From Rhodanobacter sp. (lineage in GTDB: Bacteria > Pseudomonadota > Gammaproteobacteria > Xanthomonadales > Rhodanobacteraceae), in the NCBI GenBank assembly GCA_004298015.1, contig SCSE01000062.1, positions 62,001 to 126,000 of the forward strand: a stretch of 64,000 bases of DNA. The letters run 5' to 3'. This document shows positions 1 to 10,810 of this stretch, one piece after another. Both the position numbers and the translations under genes were made by a program. Numbering within the stretch: the first letter of the stretch is position 1; every line of letters starts with the position of its first letter. Below the pieces are notes generated by a model. The model made no database searches and was not told the origin of the DNA. It worked only from the letters and a program-made list of their open reading frames with translations.

Positions 1-2
1 CC

Positions 3-797
3 GTGAAGAAGGTCGCGGCGAAGAAGGTTGCGGTCAAGAAGCCGGCGGGAGAGAGTGCCGCCAGCAAACCCGTGAAATCGCAACAGACAGCTGTCAAGAC
101 GACCGGCGACGCCGTCGGTCGTGGTGTCAAGCCGGCTGCCAAGGCCGGGTCGGCCAAGCCGGAAAGCAACAATGGATCAGCTTCACCCACCGCCCGGCTG
201 TTCAAGGGCAAGGTGGCCAGTGCAACCGCCATGGTGACGCCGAAGGCTGCTTCAGCCTCGAAACCCCATGACTCTCCCCACAAGAATCAGAAAAGTTTGT
301 CGTCCTCAATGAATAAACTCGCTGTAAAAAAACTTGATAACGGTGTCACCCGTGAAGACGGGCGCTACGCTCTGCCAGCCACCAGTACGATCACCTTGCC
401 CAAGGGTTACCACCCTTCCAGCAAAGAGGAGTACATGAGCCCGCAGCATCTGGCCTACTTCCGCAACAAACTTCGAGACTGGCGCGATCAGTTGGTGGAA
501 GAGTCGCGCCAGACCATGGACAACCTGCGTGACGAGGTCAGGGACGTCGGCGACGAGGCCGAACGTGCGACCCGCGAAACCGAGAATTCGCTGGAATTGC
601 GGACCCGTGACCGCTACCGCAAACTGATCTCGAAGATCGACAAGGCGTTGCGCCGGATCGAGGAAGGCAGCTACGGATTCTGTGAAGAGACCGATGAGGA
701 AATCGGCATCGATCGTCTCGATGCCCGTCCGATTGCCACCTTGTCGCTGGATGCCCAGGAACGTCGTGAGCATCTGCAAAAGCAGATGGGCGATTGA
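3..797 (+). CDS. dksA: DksA/TraR family RNA polymerase-binding protein with long Lys/Ala-rich N-terminal extension (5' end probably outside window)
   Basis: C-terminal YMSPQHLAYFRNKLRDWRDQLVEESRQT...DEAERATRETENSLELRTRDRYRKLISKIDKALRRIEEGSYGFCEETDEEIGIDRLDARPIA is DksA-like. Confidence 0.9.
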   Translation: MKKVAAKKVAVKKPAGESAASKPVKSQQTAVKTTGDAVGRGVKPAAKAGSAKPESNNGSASPTARLFKGKVASATAMVTPKAASASKPHDSPHKNQKSLSSSMNKLAVKKLDNGVTREDGRYALPATSTITLPKGYHPSSKEEYMSPQHLAYFRNKLRDWRDQLVEESRQTMDNLRDEVRDVGDEAERATRETENSLELRTRDRYRKLISKIDKALRRIEEGSYGFCEETDEEIGIDRLDARPIATLSLDAQERREHLQKQMGD

Positions 798-824
798 CTA
801 GCCCCGGTCAGCCATGACATGAAG

Positions 825-854
825 CGCTGCCCCCGCCGTGTGCGGGGAGCAGCG
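825..854. terminator. GC-rich hairpin between dksA and sufE (convergent), possible bidirectional terminator
   Basis: CGCTGC-CCCCGC-CGTGT-GCGGGG-A-GCAGCG followed by TTT. Confidence 0.5.
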
Positions 855-913
855 TTTCGGGAACGGCAAGCCTGTTGGCGGTGGCCGCGAAGCTGTCAGT
901 GGCGAGCGCGAAT

Positions 914-1345
914 TCAGACTAGCGCGTTGGCGGCGTGGTCCTTGAGTTTCGCCAGCATTGCCGCCAGACCATTGGCTCGCGTCGGCGAAAGATGCTTGGC
1001 CAGGCCGATGGCGGTGATGAACTGTGGCTCGGTGGCCACGATCTCCTGTGCAGGTCGATCCGAATACACCCGCAACATCAGGGCAATCAGCCCGGACACG
1101 ATCGCCGAATCGCTGATCGCGTCGAAATGCATGTTGGCGGCATCCCCACTGGACACTAGCCAGACCATCGACTGGCAGCCGTGTACACGGTGTGGCTCGG
1201 TCTTCCAGGCGTCAGGAAATGCAGGCAGCTTCCTGCCGAGGTCGATCAGGTACTGATAACGCTCTGTCCAGTCGCTGAAAAAGGCAAATTCTTCGGCGAT
1301 ATCCTGTTGCGCCTGTGCAGCGCTGGTGTGGGCAATCTCATTCAT
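914..1345 (-). CDS. sufE: SufE family Fe-S cluster assembly protein
   Basis: MNEIAHTSAAQAQQDIAEEFAFFSDWTERYQYLIDLGRKLPAFPDAWKTEPHRVHGCQSMVWL: SufE signature; start chosen at internal ATG of the longer ORF. Confidence 0.88.
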   Translation of the reverse strand: MNEIAHTSAAQAQQDIAEEFAFFSDWTERYQYLIDLGRKLPAFPDAWKTEPHRVHGCQSMVWLVSSGDAANMHFDAISDSAIVSGLIALMLRVYSDRPAQEIVATEPQFITAIGLAKHLSPTRANGLAAMLAKLKDHAANALV

Positions 1346-1398
1346 GGGGGGATTATCGCGCGCCGTGAGCGAAATCACGAACAGTCGTGACGCCGCGA

Positions 1399-2769
1399 TC
1401 AGCTTTTGAGTACGCTCCAGCGGGTACCCTGGGCACCGTCCTCGATAACGATGCCCAGCGCGGTGAGTTCGTCGCGAATGGCGTCGGCGCGGCTGAAGTC
1501 GCGCGCGGCGCGTGCGGCCTGGCGTTGCTGCAGAAGATCCTCGATGTGCGCCTCGTCGACGGCGTTCTCGCCGCGTCTGAACCAGGCTTGCGGATCCTGC
1601 TGCAGCAGGCCAAGCAAGGCCCCTGCGCCAAGCAGGGCGGCCTTGGCCTCGGCGCTTCCGACCCGACGCGCCGCATCCGCCAGTACCGACAACTCGGCCA
1701 ATGCCTGCGGTGTGTTCAGGTCGTCGCACAGGGCGGCTTCGACCCGTGCGGGGGTCGGCAATACGTCTGCGGCCAATTCGACATGCTCCAGGTCGCGCAG
1801 CACGCGGTACCAGCCATCGAGCGTACTCACGGCCTGGGCAATGGCAGTGTCGGACCAGTCCAGCGGCTGACGGTAATGTCCGCTGAGCAGGCGCAGGCGC
1901 AACGCCTCGGCCGGATGCTGCCGCAGCAGTTCGTGCACCAACAGCACATTGCCCAGTGACTTGGACATCTTGCGACCGTCAAACGTAAGCATGCCGTTGT
2001 GCATCCACCAGCGCGCGAATAGCTCGCCCCCATGGGCGCAGGTGGACTGGGCAATTTCGTTCTCGTGATGCGGAAATTGCAGATCGATGCCGCCGGCATG
2101 GATATCGATGGTTTCGCCAAGGTGAGCCGCACTCATCGCCGAGCACTCGATGTGCCAGCCTGGGCGACCGACGCCCCAGGGGCTGTTCCAGCCGGGAAGC
2201 TCTGGTGACGAAGGTTTCCACAGCACGAAGTCGGTCGGGCTTTTCTTGTACGGAGCCACCTCGACACGCGCGCCGGCGATCAACTCCTCGGTGTCGCGAC
2301 CGGACAGTTCGCCATAGGCCGGATATGAGCTGACGTCGAACAGTACGTGGCCTTGTGCTGCATAGGCATGACCACGTTCGATCAGATCGCCGATCATCGT
2401 AATGATCGCCTCGATGTGTGCAGTGGCACGCGGCTCGATATCGGGTGCGGCGATGCCCAGGCCAGCCATGTCCTGACGGTAGGCGGTGGCGAATTTTTCG
2501 GTGATGACGCCGATTTCGACCCCCTGGGCGCTGGCGGCGGCGTTGATCTTGTCATCGATGTCGGTGATGTTGCGTGCATACACCACGCGCGGATAGTGCC
2601 GCCGCAGGAGCCGCGCCAGCACGTCGAAGACCACCGGGCCACGGGCATTGCCGATATGTACGTAGTTGTAGACCGTCGGGCCGCACAGGTACATCGTCAC
2701 CCGCTCCGGATCGAGCGGAGCGAACGGTTCGATGCGTCGGCTGAGGCTGTTGTAGAGCGAAATCGGCAT
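1399..2769 (-). CDS. cysS: Cysteinyl-tRNA synthetase
   Basis: [55 protein letters not shown]...KMSKSLGN; class I aaRS motifs HIGN and KMSKS. Confidence 0.97.
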   Translation of the reverse strand: MPISLYNSLSRRIEPFAPLDPERVTMYLCGPTVYNYVHIGNARGPVVFDVLARLLRRHYPRVVYARNITDIDDKINAAASAQGVEIGVITEKFATAYRQDMAGLGIAAPDIEPRATAHIEAIITMIGDLIERGHAYAAQGHVLFDVSSYPAYGELSGRDTEELIAGARVEVAPYKKSPTDFVLWKPSSPELPGWNSPWGVGRPGWHIECSAMSAAHLGETIDIHAGGIDLQFPHHENEIAQSTCAHGGELFARWWMHNGMLTFDGRKMSKSLGNVLLVHELLRQHPAEALRLRLLSGHYRQPLDWSDTAIAQAVSTLDGWYRVLRDLEHVELAADVLPTPARVEAALCDDLNTPQALAELSVLADAARRVGSAEAKAALLGAGALLGLLQQDPQAWFRRGENAVDEAHIEDLLQQRQAARAARDFSRADAIRDELTALGIVIEDGAQGTRWSVLKS

Positions 2770-3122
2770 GGCTGGAAAATCCGCATCGGGAGGTGGCACG
2801 TGCAGTGCGAAACCAGCCCGACATCTTAACAAGGTGTAAGCGAAAGCGTGGCACCTGGCTGCCTGTCGGACTCTAGTCGGCCGGTCTGCGAATCCGTCTG
2901 TGCGATCCCTATTCTTGCCGCTTCTTGCCCCATGGCGCCACGATGGACCGGCGAATCCTCCGAAATCTGTCCTCGCGCAGCCGAATTCTCGTCTCGATCA
3001 CCCAAGCCCGACAGGCTGCCAGGGCCGGATTGGTGAATTCTAAGCGTGTATTCAGCGTGAATTTGCTGCAATAGACGTAGTTGGCGCGTCGTTGCGCCAT
3101 GGTTTCGAAGGTGGAGGTCGCG

Positions 3123-3665
3123 ATGACCAGGTTATGGCTTTCCGTGCTGGCGTTGGCTCTGGTGGCCGGCGGCGTCAATGCGCAGGACGTGCGCTACCAA
3201 AACAACAACAGCAGCAGCAATAACGACAACGTCCACTATGGCTGGGCCGATGTGTTGCGTGCCGACCCGGTGCGCGGTGTGACGCGGACGGAAGTGCCGC
3301 AACAGCGTTGCTATGACCAGCAGGTCATCCGCCGTGACCCTGGCAACAGTACGGCGGGCACGGTCCTCGGCGCAGTGATCGGTGGTGTGCTGGGACATAC
3401 CGTAGGCGGGGGTGATGGGCGTACCGCCGCCACGGTTGTGGGCGCGGTGGCGGGCGGCGCGGTCGGTAACCGGGTATCGGATCACGGCGGTGAGTACGCG
3501 ACCACACGAACCCGCTGCCATCAGGTGGACATGGTTACCGAACAGCGCCGGATCATCGGTTATGACGTGCAATACCGTTATCGCGGCAACGTCTACATGA
3601 GTCGCCTGAGCTATGACCCGGGCGATCGCCTGCGGGTGCGGATACAGGTCGAGCCAGCGGATTGA
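3123..3665 (+). CDS. Glycine zipper 2TM domain protein (exported)
   Basis: Signal peptide MTRLWLSVLALALVAGGVNA; GTVLGAVIGGVLGHTVGGGDGRTAATVVGAVAGGAVGN glycine zipper. Confidence 0.8.
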   Translation: MTRLWLSVLALALVAGGVNAQDVRYQNNNSSSNNDNVHYGWADVLRADPVRGVTRTEVPQQRCYDQQVIRRDPGNSTAGTVLGAVIGGVLGHTVGGGDGRTAATVVGAVAGGAVGNRVSDHGGEYATTRTRCHQVDMVTEQRRIIGYDVQYRYRGNVYMSRLSYDPGDRLRVRIQVEPAD

Positions 3666-3680
3666 GCTGGCTATCTCCGG

Positions 3681-3712
3681 GCGTCATTGCCCCCTCGGGG
3701 AGGCAATGACGC
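3681..3712. terminator. Strong inverted repeat downstream of glycine-zipper gene
   Basis: GCGTCATTGCC...GGCAATGACGC, 11-bp perfect arms plus CCC/GGG; no clean U-tract. Confidence 0.45.
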
Positions 3713-3786
3713 TTGAGTCGGGCAATTTTCTTGTTGCAAGGCAGCGAGATTATCGCCATCATGTCCGCCAATCATCTGGAATCCTG

Positions 3787-3891
3787 ATGTCTACAGCCGT
3801 CTATACCGCTACCGTACTGACCAGCGCCCGCGCGGCTGCCGGCATGACGTCGCGCGCGCGCCGACCGTTGTATCGACATTCGGCCGGGTAG
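3787..3891 (+). CDS. Putative Arg-containing leader peptide (34 aa) upstream of arginine operon
   Basis: MSTAVYTATVLTSARAAAGMTSRARRPLYRHSAG*; RARR cluster followed by terminator and argF'. Confidence 0.5.
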   Translation: MSTAVYTATVLTSARAAAGMTSRARRPLYRHSAG

Positions 3892-3923
3892 GCTGTCGCA
3901 CGCGTTTCATGTGTATCGACGAT

Positions 3924-3953
3924 AAAACCCGGCCAGTGTGCCGGGTTTTTTTT
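3924..3953 (+). terminator. Rho-independent terminator/attenuator upstream of argF'
   Basis: AAAACCCGGC-CAGTGT-GCCGGGTTTT(TTTT); 10-bp stem plus U-tract; 5' arm also pairs with 3882-3889. Confidence 0.8.
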
Positions 3954-4082
3954 ATGGGCGATCCATGGGCACCGATCCGGATATCCGGTCTTGCGGCCCA
4001 GGGTTGGACATGAGATTCACCCACATTTATCCGCCGTGCCTCGGCCGTCCGGGGCGGGCTTTTCCACAAGGGTTTCGACGTC

Positions 4083-5090
4083 ATGACTATTCGGCATTTC
4101 TTGACCACGCAGGATTACAGTCGCACCGAGATCGATGCGCTGTTGGCGCAGGCGGCGGCTTTCAAACGTTCGCCGCAGGGATCGCAGCTGGCCGGCAAGT
4201 CGATTGCGTTGCTGTTTTTCAATCCATCGATGCGCACGCGTACCAGTTTCGAGCTCGGCGCGTTCCAGCTGGGTGGCCACGCCGTGGTCTTGGCGCCTGG
4301 CAAGGATGCCTGGCCGATCGAGTTCGAGCTGGGCAGCGTGATGGACGGCGATACCGAGGAGCATATCGCCGAGGTGGCGCGGGTACTCAGCCGTTACGTG
4401 GATCTGATCGCGGTGCGTGCATTCCCCAAGTTTCAGGACTGGAAGGTGGATCGCCAGGACAAGGTGATCAAGGCCTTCGCGCAATACGCCACGGTGCCGG
4501 TGATCAACATGGAGACGATCACCCATCCCTGCCAGGAGCTGGCGCATGCACTGGCGCTGCAAGAGCATCTGGGCGACTTGCAGAACAAGAAGTACGTGCT
4601 GACCTGGACCTACCATCCGAAACCGCTGAACATCGCGGTGGCGAATTCGGCCCTGCTGATTGCCACCAAGATGGGCATGGACGTGACCTTGCTGTGCCCC
4701 ACGCCGGACTATGTGCTGGATGAGCGCTACATGGAGTTTGGCCGTCTGAATGCGGAGCACAACGGTGGGTCGCTCAAGGTCAGCCATGACATCGAGGAGG
4801 CCTATCGCGGCGCCCACGTGGTGTATGCCAAGAGTTGGGGCGCACTGCCGTTCTTCGGTCAGTGGGACAAGGAAAAGCCGACGCGTGAGGCGAACAAGCA
4901 CTTCATCGTCGACGAGGCCAAGATGGCGCTGACCGACCACGGCCTGTTCAGCCATTGCCTGCCGCTGCGGCGGAACATCAAGGCGACGGATGCGGTGATG
5001 GATTCCCCAGCATGCATCGCCATCGACGAGGCCGAAAACCGTCTACACGTGCAGAAGGCGGTGATGGCGTCGCTGCTGGCCGGTCGCTGA
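4083..5090 (+). CDS. argF': N-acetylornithine carbamoyltransferase (AOTCase, argF')
   Basis: FFNPSMRTRTSFELGAFQLGGHAVVL and HCLPLRRNIKATDAVMDSP match the Xanthomonas-type AOTCase motif rather than OTCase. Confidence 0.92.
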   Translation: MTIRHFLTTQDYSRTEIDALLAQAAAFKRSPQGSQLAGKSIALLFFNPSMRTRTSFELGAFQLGGHAVVLAPGKDAWPIEFELGSVMDGDTEEHIAEVARVLSRYVDLIAVRAFPKFQDWKVDRQDKVIKAFAQYATVPVINMETITHPCQELAHALALQEHLGDLQNKKYVLTWTYHPKPLNIAVANSALLIATKMGMDVTLLCPTPDYVLDERYMEFGRLNAEHNGGSLKVSHDIEEAYRGAHVVYAKSWGALPFFGQWDKEKPTREANKHFIVDEAKMALTDHGLFSHCLPLRRNIKATDAVMDSPACIAIDEAENRLHVQKAVMASLLAGR

Positions 5091-5093
5091 TCC

Positions 5094-5717
5094 ATGTACA
5101 CGCCCAGCTATTTCCGCGAGACACGCATTGAGGCCCTGCATGGGCTGATCCGTGACTGTCCGTTCGCCACCGTGGTCGTGCAAACGCCCGATGGACTGAG
5201 TGCCAACCACCTGCCGTTCGAGCGGATGGACGCGGTGTTGCACGGCCATGTGGCCGGCGGCAATGAGCTGGCACGTATGGATGGGGCCGAGGTGCTGCTG
5301 ATCTTCCGGGGACCGCACGGCTACATCAGTCCGAACTGGTACCCGACCAAGCATGAGACCGGCCGCGAGGTGCCAACCTGGAATTACGCCGTGGTGCATG
5401 TGCACGGCCGACTGAAGGTGATCAAGGATGCGCAGTGGCTGCGTCGGTTTCTGGAGACACTCACCGACCGCCACGAGGCCGGGCAACCGAAGCCGTGGCA
5501 TGTCGGTGACGCGCCGGAGGACCACATCACCGGTTCGCTGCGTGGCATCGTCGGTATCGAGGTGGCGATCGAGCGGATCGAGGGCAAGTTCAAGCTCAGC
5601 CAGAACCATCCCGACGGCAACCGCGCGGGGGTGATCGCGGGCCTGCGCCAGCGTGACGCCGATGGCGATCGCGAGCTGGCTGAGTTGATGCTGCGGCAGG
5701 AGGTGGCCAGGCCATGA
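5094..5717 (+). CDS. FMN-binding negative transcriptional regulator, PaiB family
   Basis: MYTPSYFRETRIEALHGLIRDCPFATVV...SPNWYPTKHETGREVPTWNYAVVHVHG, PaiB signature. Confidence 0.88.
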   Translation: MYTPSYFRETRIEALHGLIRDCPFATVVVQTPDGLSANHLPFERMDAVLHGHVAGGNELARMDGAEVLLIFRGPHGYISPNWYPTKHETGREVPTWNYAVVHVHGRLKVIKDAQWLRRFLETLTDRHEAGQPKPWHVGDAPEDHITGSLRGIVGIEVAIERIEGKFKLSQNHPDGNRAGVIAGLRQRDADGDRELAELMLRQEVARP

Positions 5718-6187
5718 GTCGCCAGCATCACTATCGCGTCGATATCGAGTGGACCGGCAACCGTGGCGTCGGCACCAGCGGCTATCGCGACTACGCGCGT
5801 AGCCACCAGATCCGCATCGTGGGCAAGCCGACGCTGGAGGGCTCATCTGATCCGACCTTCCGTGGGGACGCCGGCCGGCACAATCCGGAAGACATGCTGG
5901 TCAGCGCGCTGTCGAGCTGCCACATGCTGTCCTACCTGCACATGGCGACCGTCGCCGGCGTGGTGGTGGTCGCCTACCGCGATGCCGCTGAAGGCACGAT
6001 GCAGACCGCAGGCGATGGCGGCCATTTTGTCGAGGTCGTGCTGCGCCCCACCGTGACCATTACGGCGGGCAGCGACGCGATCCGCGCCGAGACCGCGCAT
6101 CAGGCCGCCCACCAGGCCTGCTTCATCGCCAATTCCGTGAACTTTCCAGTGCGCTGTGAACCGCACATCGTTATCGCCTCCGACTGA
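5714..6187 (+). CDS. OsmC family peroxiredoxin-like protein
   Basis: GTSGYRDYARSHQIRI...GDAGRHNPEDMLVSALSSCHMLSYLHMATVAGVVV...CFIANSVNFPV. Confidence 0.88.
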   Translation: MSRQHHYRVDIEWTGNRGVGTSGYRDYARSHQIRIVGKPTLEGSSDPTFRGDAGRHNPEDMLVSALSSCHMLSYLHMATVAGVVVVAYRDAAEGTMQTAGDGGHFVEVVLRPTVTITAGSDAIRAETAHQAAHQACFIANSVNFPVRCEPHIVIASD

Positions 6188-6217
6188 CTGCCCTTTCATT
6201 TCCAGGATCTGCAAACC

Positions 6218-7411
6218 ATGAGCAAAGACATTGTTCTCGCCTTCTCCGGCGGTCTCGACACCAGCTTTTGCGTGCCCTACCTGCAGCAGCGCGGCTGGGC
6301 CGTGCATACCGTGTTTGCCGATACCGGCGGTGTCGATGCCGAGGAGCGCGCCTTTATCGAGCAGCGCGCGGCGGAGCTCGGCGTGGCCTCGCACGTCACC
6401 GTCGATGGCGGTCCGGCGATCTGGGCAGGGTTCGTCAAACCGTTCGTGTGGGCGGGCGAAGGCTACCAGGGGCAGTACCCGTTGCTGGTGTCCGATCGCT
6501 ACCTGATCGTCGACGCAGCGCTCAAGCGTGCAGGTGAGCTGGGTACCCGCGCCATCGCGCATGGCTGTACCGGCATGGGCAATGACCAGGTGCGTTTCGA
6601 CCTGACCGTGAAGTCACTCGGCGACTACGAGATCGTGGCGCCGATCCGCGAGATCCAGAAAGAGCACACGCAGACCCGCGCCTACGAGCAGGCTTATCTG
6701 GAGGAGCGCGGCTTCGGCGTACGCGCCAAGCAGCAGGCATATACCATCAACGAGAACCTGCTCGGGCTGACCATGTCCGGTGGCGAGATCGATCGCTGGC
6801 AGGCGCCGGGCGAGGGCGCCGTGGGCTGGTGCAAGCCGCGCGCCGAATGGCCGTCCACGCCGCTGCGCGTGAAGATCGGCTTCGAGCGTGGCGAGGCGGT
6901 CACGCTGGATGGCGGGAAAATCGCCGGCCACACCTTGCTGGCCCGACTCAACAGCTTGTTCGCGGCGTACGGTGTCGGTCGCGGTCTGTATACCGGTGAT
7001 ACCACCATCGGCCTGAAGGGTCGAATCATCTATGAGGCTCCCGGACTGATCTCCTTGCTCACGGCGCACCGGGCACTGGAAGAGGCGGTGTTGTCCAAGC
7101 AGCAGAACCGCTTCAAGCCGGACGTGGCCAGGCGCTGGGTCGAGCTGGTCTACGAGGGGTTCTTCCACGATCCGCTGAAAACCGACCTGGAGGCGTTCCT
7201 GGCATCCAGCCAGTCGACCGTCAACGGCGAGGTGGTGCTTGAGAGCAGTGGCGGTATTGTCAATGCCGTGGCGATCGAGTCGAAGCACATCCTCAATGCC
7301 AAGGGTGCCACCTACGCCCAGACCGCCGACTGGGGGGTGGCCGAGGCCGAAGGTTTCATCAAGCTGTTTGGCATGAGCAGTACGCTTTGGGCCGAGGTCA
7401 ATCGCTCGTGA
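6218..7411 (+). CDS. argG: Argininosuccinate synthase
   Basis: [23 protein letters not shown]-loop; full-length family similarity. Confidence 0.95.
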   Translation: MSKDIVLAFSGGLDTSFCVPYLQQRGWAVHTVFADTGGVDAEERAFIEQRAAELGVASHVTVDGGPAIWAGFVKPFVWAGEGYQGQYPLLVSDRYLIVDAALKRAGELGTRAIAHGCTGMGNDQVRFDLTVKSLGDYEIVAPIREIQKEHTQTRAYEQAYLEERGFGVRAKQQAYTINENLLGLTMSGGEIDRWQAPGEGAVGWCKPRAEWPSTPLRVKIGFERGEAVTLDGGKIAGHTLLARLNSLFAAYGVGRGLYTGDTTIGLKGRIIYEAPGLISLLTAHRALEEAVLSKQQNRFKPDVARRWVELVYEGFFHDPLKTDLEAFLASSQSTVNGEVVLESSGGIVNAVAIESKHILNAKGATYAQTADWGVAEAEGFIKLFGMSSTLWAEVNRS

Positions 7412-8544
7412 GTACGGAGCAGGGAGCGGGGAGCGGCACGCCGGGTACGGCGCTGCTCGATGCGACGTTGCAGCATCTGCGTGCGCTGGTGTCGTTCGAC
7501 ACGCGCAACCCGCCGCGGGCGATCGGCACCGGTGGCTTGTTCGACTACGTGCGTGCACAGTTGCCGGGATTCGAGGTCACGGTGACCGACTACGGTGCCG
7601 GTGCCGTGACCCTGCACGCGGTACGCGGCGCGCCGAAATATCTGTTCAACGTGCACATGGATACGGTGCCCGACTCACCCGACTGGAGCGCCGATCCGCA
7701 TCGGCTGCGGGTCACCGCCGATCGTGCTGTCGGCCTGGGTGCCTGCGATATCAAGGGTGCGGCGGCGGCGCTGCTGGCGGTCGCCCAGGCGAGCGATGGC
7801 GATATGGCATTGCTGTTGTCCACCGATGAGGAAGCGAACGATGCGCGTTGCATCGCCGGCTTTCTGGCGGAACCGCGCGACTATCAGGCTGTCATCGTCG
7901 CCGAGCCGACAAAAGGTGAGGCCGTGCTGGCGCATCGGGGCATTCAGTCGGTGCTGATGCGCTTCGCCGGGCATGCCGGTCATGCCTCCGGCGAGCAGAA
8001 GCCCAGTGACAGTGCCTTGCACCAGGCGGTTCATTGGGGGGGTGCGGCACTGGATTTCGTCGCCGCGCAGTCGCATCAGCGTTTTGGTGGTTTGACCGGA
8101 CTGCGCTTCAATATCGGTCGCATCGAAGGCGGTATCAAGGCGAACATGATCGCGCCCAGTGCCGAGGTGCGTTTTGGCTGTCGCCCGCTGCCTACGATGG
8201 ACCCGGATCGTTTGCTGGAAGATTTTCGCACCCTGGTCGAGATACCACCGGCGGAGTTCAGCGAAACCTTTCGTGGTGCCTCGTTGCCCGCCGGCGATAC
8301 CGCCACGGCGGAAACCCGGCGACTGTCGGCGCGCGATCTTGCCGACGAACTGGAGATTCCGATCGGCAACGCGGTCGACTTCTGGACCGAGGCGGCGCTG
8401 TTCTCCGCCGCCGGTTACACCGCGTTCGTCTATGGCCCCGGCGACATCGCACAGGCACACAGCGCCGACGAATGGGTGTCGCTTGGACAATTGCAGCACT
8501 ACGCAGAAACCCTCTACCGGACAGTCGCCAGTGGAAAAGCATAA
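7408..8544 (+). CDS. argE: ArgE/M20 family deacetylase (acetylornithine/acetylcitrulline deacetylase)
   Basis: GTG start overlapping argG stop; [42 protein letters not shown]. Confidence 0.9.
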   Translation: MSTEQGAGSGTPGTALLDATLQHLRALVSFDTRNPPRAIGTGGLFDYVRAQLPGFEVTVTDYGAGAVTLHAVRGAPKYLFNVHMDTVPDSPDWSADPHRLRVTADRAVGLGACDIKGAAAALLAVAQASDGDMALLLSTDEEANDARCIAGFLAEPRDYQAVIVAEPTKGEAVLAHRGIQSVLMRFAGHAGHASGEQKPSDSALHQAVHWGGAALDFVAAQSHQRFGGLTGLRFNIGRIEGGIKANMIAPSAEVRFGCRPLPTMDPDRLLEDFRTLVEIPPAEFSETFRGASLPAGDTATAETRRLSARDLADELEIPIGNAVDFWTEAALFSAAGYTAFVYGPGDIAQAHSADEWVSLGQLQHYAETLYRTVASGKA

Positions 8545-9847
8545 GAACACGCGCCAGACCATCGTGCGCCTGCTGTCGAGCATGGGCAGCGCCAAGGAAA
8601 TCCAGCAGTACCTCAAGCGTTTTTCGCAGCTTGATGCCAAGCGCTTTGCCGTAGTCAAGGTGGGCGGCGCGGTATTGCGTGACGAGCTCTCGGATCTCAC
8701 CTCGTCGCTGACCTTCCTGCAGCAGGTGGGGCTTACCCCGATCGTGCTGCATGGCGCCGGACCCCAGCTGGACGAGGAGCTGGCAGCGGCCGGCATCGAA
8801 AAGCAGACCGTCAACGGCTTGCGGGTGACCTCACCGCGGGCGCTGGCGATCGTGCGCAAGGTGTTCCAGGAACAGAACCTGCGACTGGTCGAGGCGTTGC
8901 AGTCGATGGATACCCGCGCCACCTCCGTTCCATCGGGTGTATTCACGTCCAGTTACCTCGATCGCGACGTTTACGGACTGGTCGGCAAGGTGGAAAGCAT
9001 CAACCTGGCACCGATAGATGCCAGCCTGCGCGCCGGCTCGATACCGGTGATTTCCAGTCTTGGTGAGACGGAGGAGGGGCAGATCCTCAACATCAATGCG
9101 GACTTCGCCGCCAACGAACTGGTACGCATGCTGCAGCCCTACAAGATCGTGTTCCTTACCGGCACCGGCGGCTTGCTGGATGGCAACGGCAAGGTGATCG
9201 ATTCGATCAACCTCAGTACGGAGTACGAACATCTGATGGCGCAGCCGTGGATCAACGGCGGCATGCGGGTGAAGATCGAGCAGATTGCCGATCTGCTGGC
9301 TGATCTTCCGCTGACCTCGTCGGTGTCGATTACCCGGCCGTCCGAACTGGCCAAGGAGCTGTTTACCCACAAGGGCTCGGGTACGCTGGTGCGCCGTGGC
9401 GAAAAGGTGTTCACGTTGACGTCGTGGGACGGTATCGAGCAGTCACGCCTGCGCGAGTTGATCGAATCGAGTTTCGGCCGCACCCTGGTGGCCGACTACT
9501 TCGAGCGCACGCAGCCGTATCGGATCTATGTCAGCGAGAACTACCGTGCCGCGATGATTCTGGTGGAGGCCGAGGGACTGGTCTATCTGGACAAGTTTGC
9601 GGTCCTCGACGATGCGCAGGGCGAAGGCCTGGGACGGGCGGTGTGGCAGCTGATGCGCGAGCAGAATCCGCAGCTGTTCTGGCGCTCGCGCCACGGCAAT
9701 GCGATCAATCCGTTCTATTACGGGGAGTCCGATGGCAGTCTCAAGCAGGAGCGCTGGAAAGTCTTCTGGTATGGCCTGGACGGCTTCGACACGATCGCTC
9801 GCTGCGTCGCACACTGCGCCACACGACAACCTACCTTGCTGGACTGA
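8531..9847 (+). CDS. argB: Bifunctional acetylglutamate kinase / GNAT-domain acetylglutamate synthase
   Basis: GTG start overlapping argE; AAK domain [13 protein letters not shown]...[14 protein letters not shown] plus C-terminal GNAT domain [24 protein letters not shown]...[14 protein letters not shown]. Confidence 0.92.
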   Translation: MEKHKNTRQTIVRLLSSMGSAKEIQQYLKRFSQLDAKRFAVVKVGGAVLRDELSDLTSSLTFLQQVGLTPIVLHGAGPQLDEELAAAGIEKQTVNGLRVTSPRALAIVRKVFQEQNLRLVEALQSMDTRATSVPSGVFTSSYLDRDVYGLVGKVESINLAPIDASLRAGSIPVISSLGETEEGQILNINADFAANELVRMLQPYKIVFLTGTGGLLDGNGKVIDSINLSTEYEHLMAQPWINGGMRVKIEQIADLLADLPLTSSVSITRPSELAKELFTHKGSGTLVRRGEKVFTLTSWDGIEQSRLRELIESSFGRTLVADYFERTQPYRIYVSENYRAAMILVEAEGLVYLDKFAVLDDAQGEGLGRAVWQLMREQNPQLFWRSRHGNAINPFYYGESDGSLKQERWKVFWYGLDGFDTIARCVAHCATRQPTLLD

Positions 9848-9853
9848 CTACGC

Positions 9854-10810
9854 ATGAACACTGATAGGAAACGCATCGGTATCGTCGGTGCCCGCGGGCA
9901 TACCGGAGTGGAGCTGATCCGCTTGATCACAGCACACCCGGCTCTGCAGCTGGCATTCGTGTCTTCACGCGAGCTGGCAGGTCAGCGCGTTGGCGACCAT
10001 GTGGAGGGCTTTCGCGGCGAGCTGTGCTACGCGAGCCTCGATGCGGCCGGCGTGGCCGGGCAGAACGCGGATGTGGTGATTCTGGCGCTGCCCAACGGCA
10101 AGGCGGAAGCCTATGTCACGGCGATCGACGTGGCTCGACCGGACACCCTGATACTCGATCTTTCCGCCGACTACCGCTTCGACGAGCGCTGGTACTACGG
10201 CTTGCCGGAGTTGACCCGTGACAAATGGCGTGGCCAGCGGCGGATCAGCAATCCCGGCTGCTACGCCACCGCGATGCAGTTGTCGATCGTCCCGTTGCAG
10301 GATCTGCTGGCGGCCCCACCGGTGTGCTTCGGCGTATCCGGGTATTCCGGTGCAGGCACCACGCCGTCGGACAAGAACGATCCGGAAAAACTGCGTGACA
10401 ACCTGATGCCGTACGCGCTGACCGGACACATGCACGAGAAGGAAGCCAGCCGTCATCTTGGCGTGCCGGTGGAGTTCATGCCGCACGTGGCGTCGCATTT
10501 TCGCGGGCTTACCGTCACCACCAATCTCTACCTTGCGCGCAAGATGGCACGCGAGGACGTGATCGCCCGCTTCAGGCATGCCTACGAGGGCGAGCCGCTG
10601 GTCACGGTGCTGGACGAGGCACCGTGGGTCAGTCGTGTCGCCAACCGGCATCATGCGGAGATTGGCGGTTTTGCCGTGTCAGCCGACGGCAAGCGGGTGG
10701 TGGTGGTGGCCACGCTGGACAATCTGTTGAAGGGTGCCGCGACGCAGGCTATGCAGAACATCAATCGGGCGATCAGTGTCGACGAAATGACTGGCATACC
10801 CTTGTTGTAG
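9854..10810 (+). CDS. argC: N-acetyl-gamma-glutamyl-phosphate reductase
   Basis: [22 protein letters not shown]...[17 protein letters not shown]. Confidence 0.95.
   Translation: MNTDRKRIGIVGARGHTGVELIRLITAHPALQLAFVSSRELAGQRVGDHVEGFRGELCYASLDAAGVAGQNADVVILALPNGKAEAYVTAIDVARPDTLILDLSADYRFDERWYYGLPELTRDKWRGQRRISNPGCYATAMQLSIVPLQDLLAAPPVCFGVSGYSGAGTTPSDKNDPEKLRDNLMPYALTGHMHEKEASRHLGVPVEFMPHVASHFRGLTVTTNLYLARKMAREDVIARFRHAYEGEPLVTVLDEAPWVSRVANRHHAEIGGFAVSADGKRVVVVATLDNLLKGAATQAMQNINRAISVDEMTGIPLL

Noticed and set aside
8159-8530. N-terminal 124 codons of the 562-aa ORF containing argB
   Set aside because: Overlaps argE in another frame with an Arg/Pro-rich nonsense translation; argB taken to start at GTG 8531.
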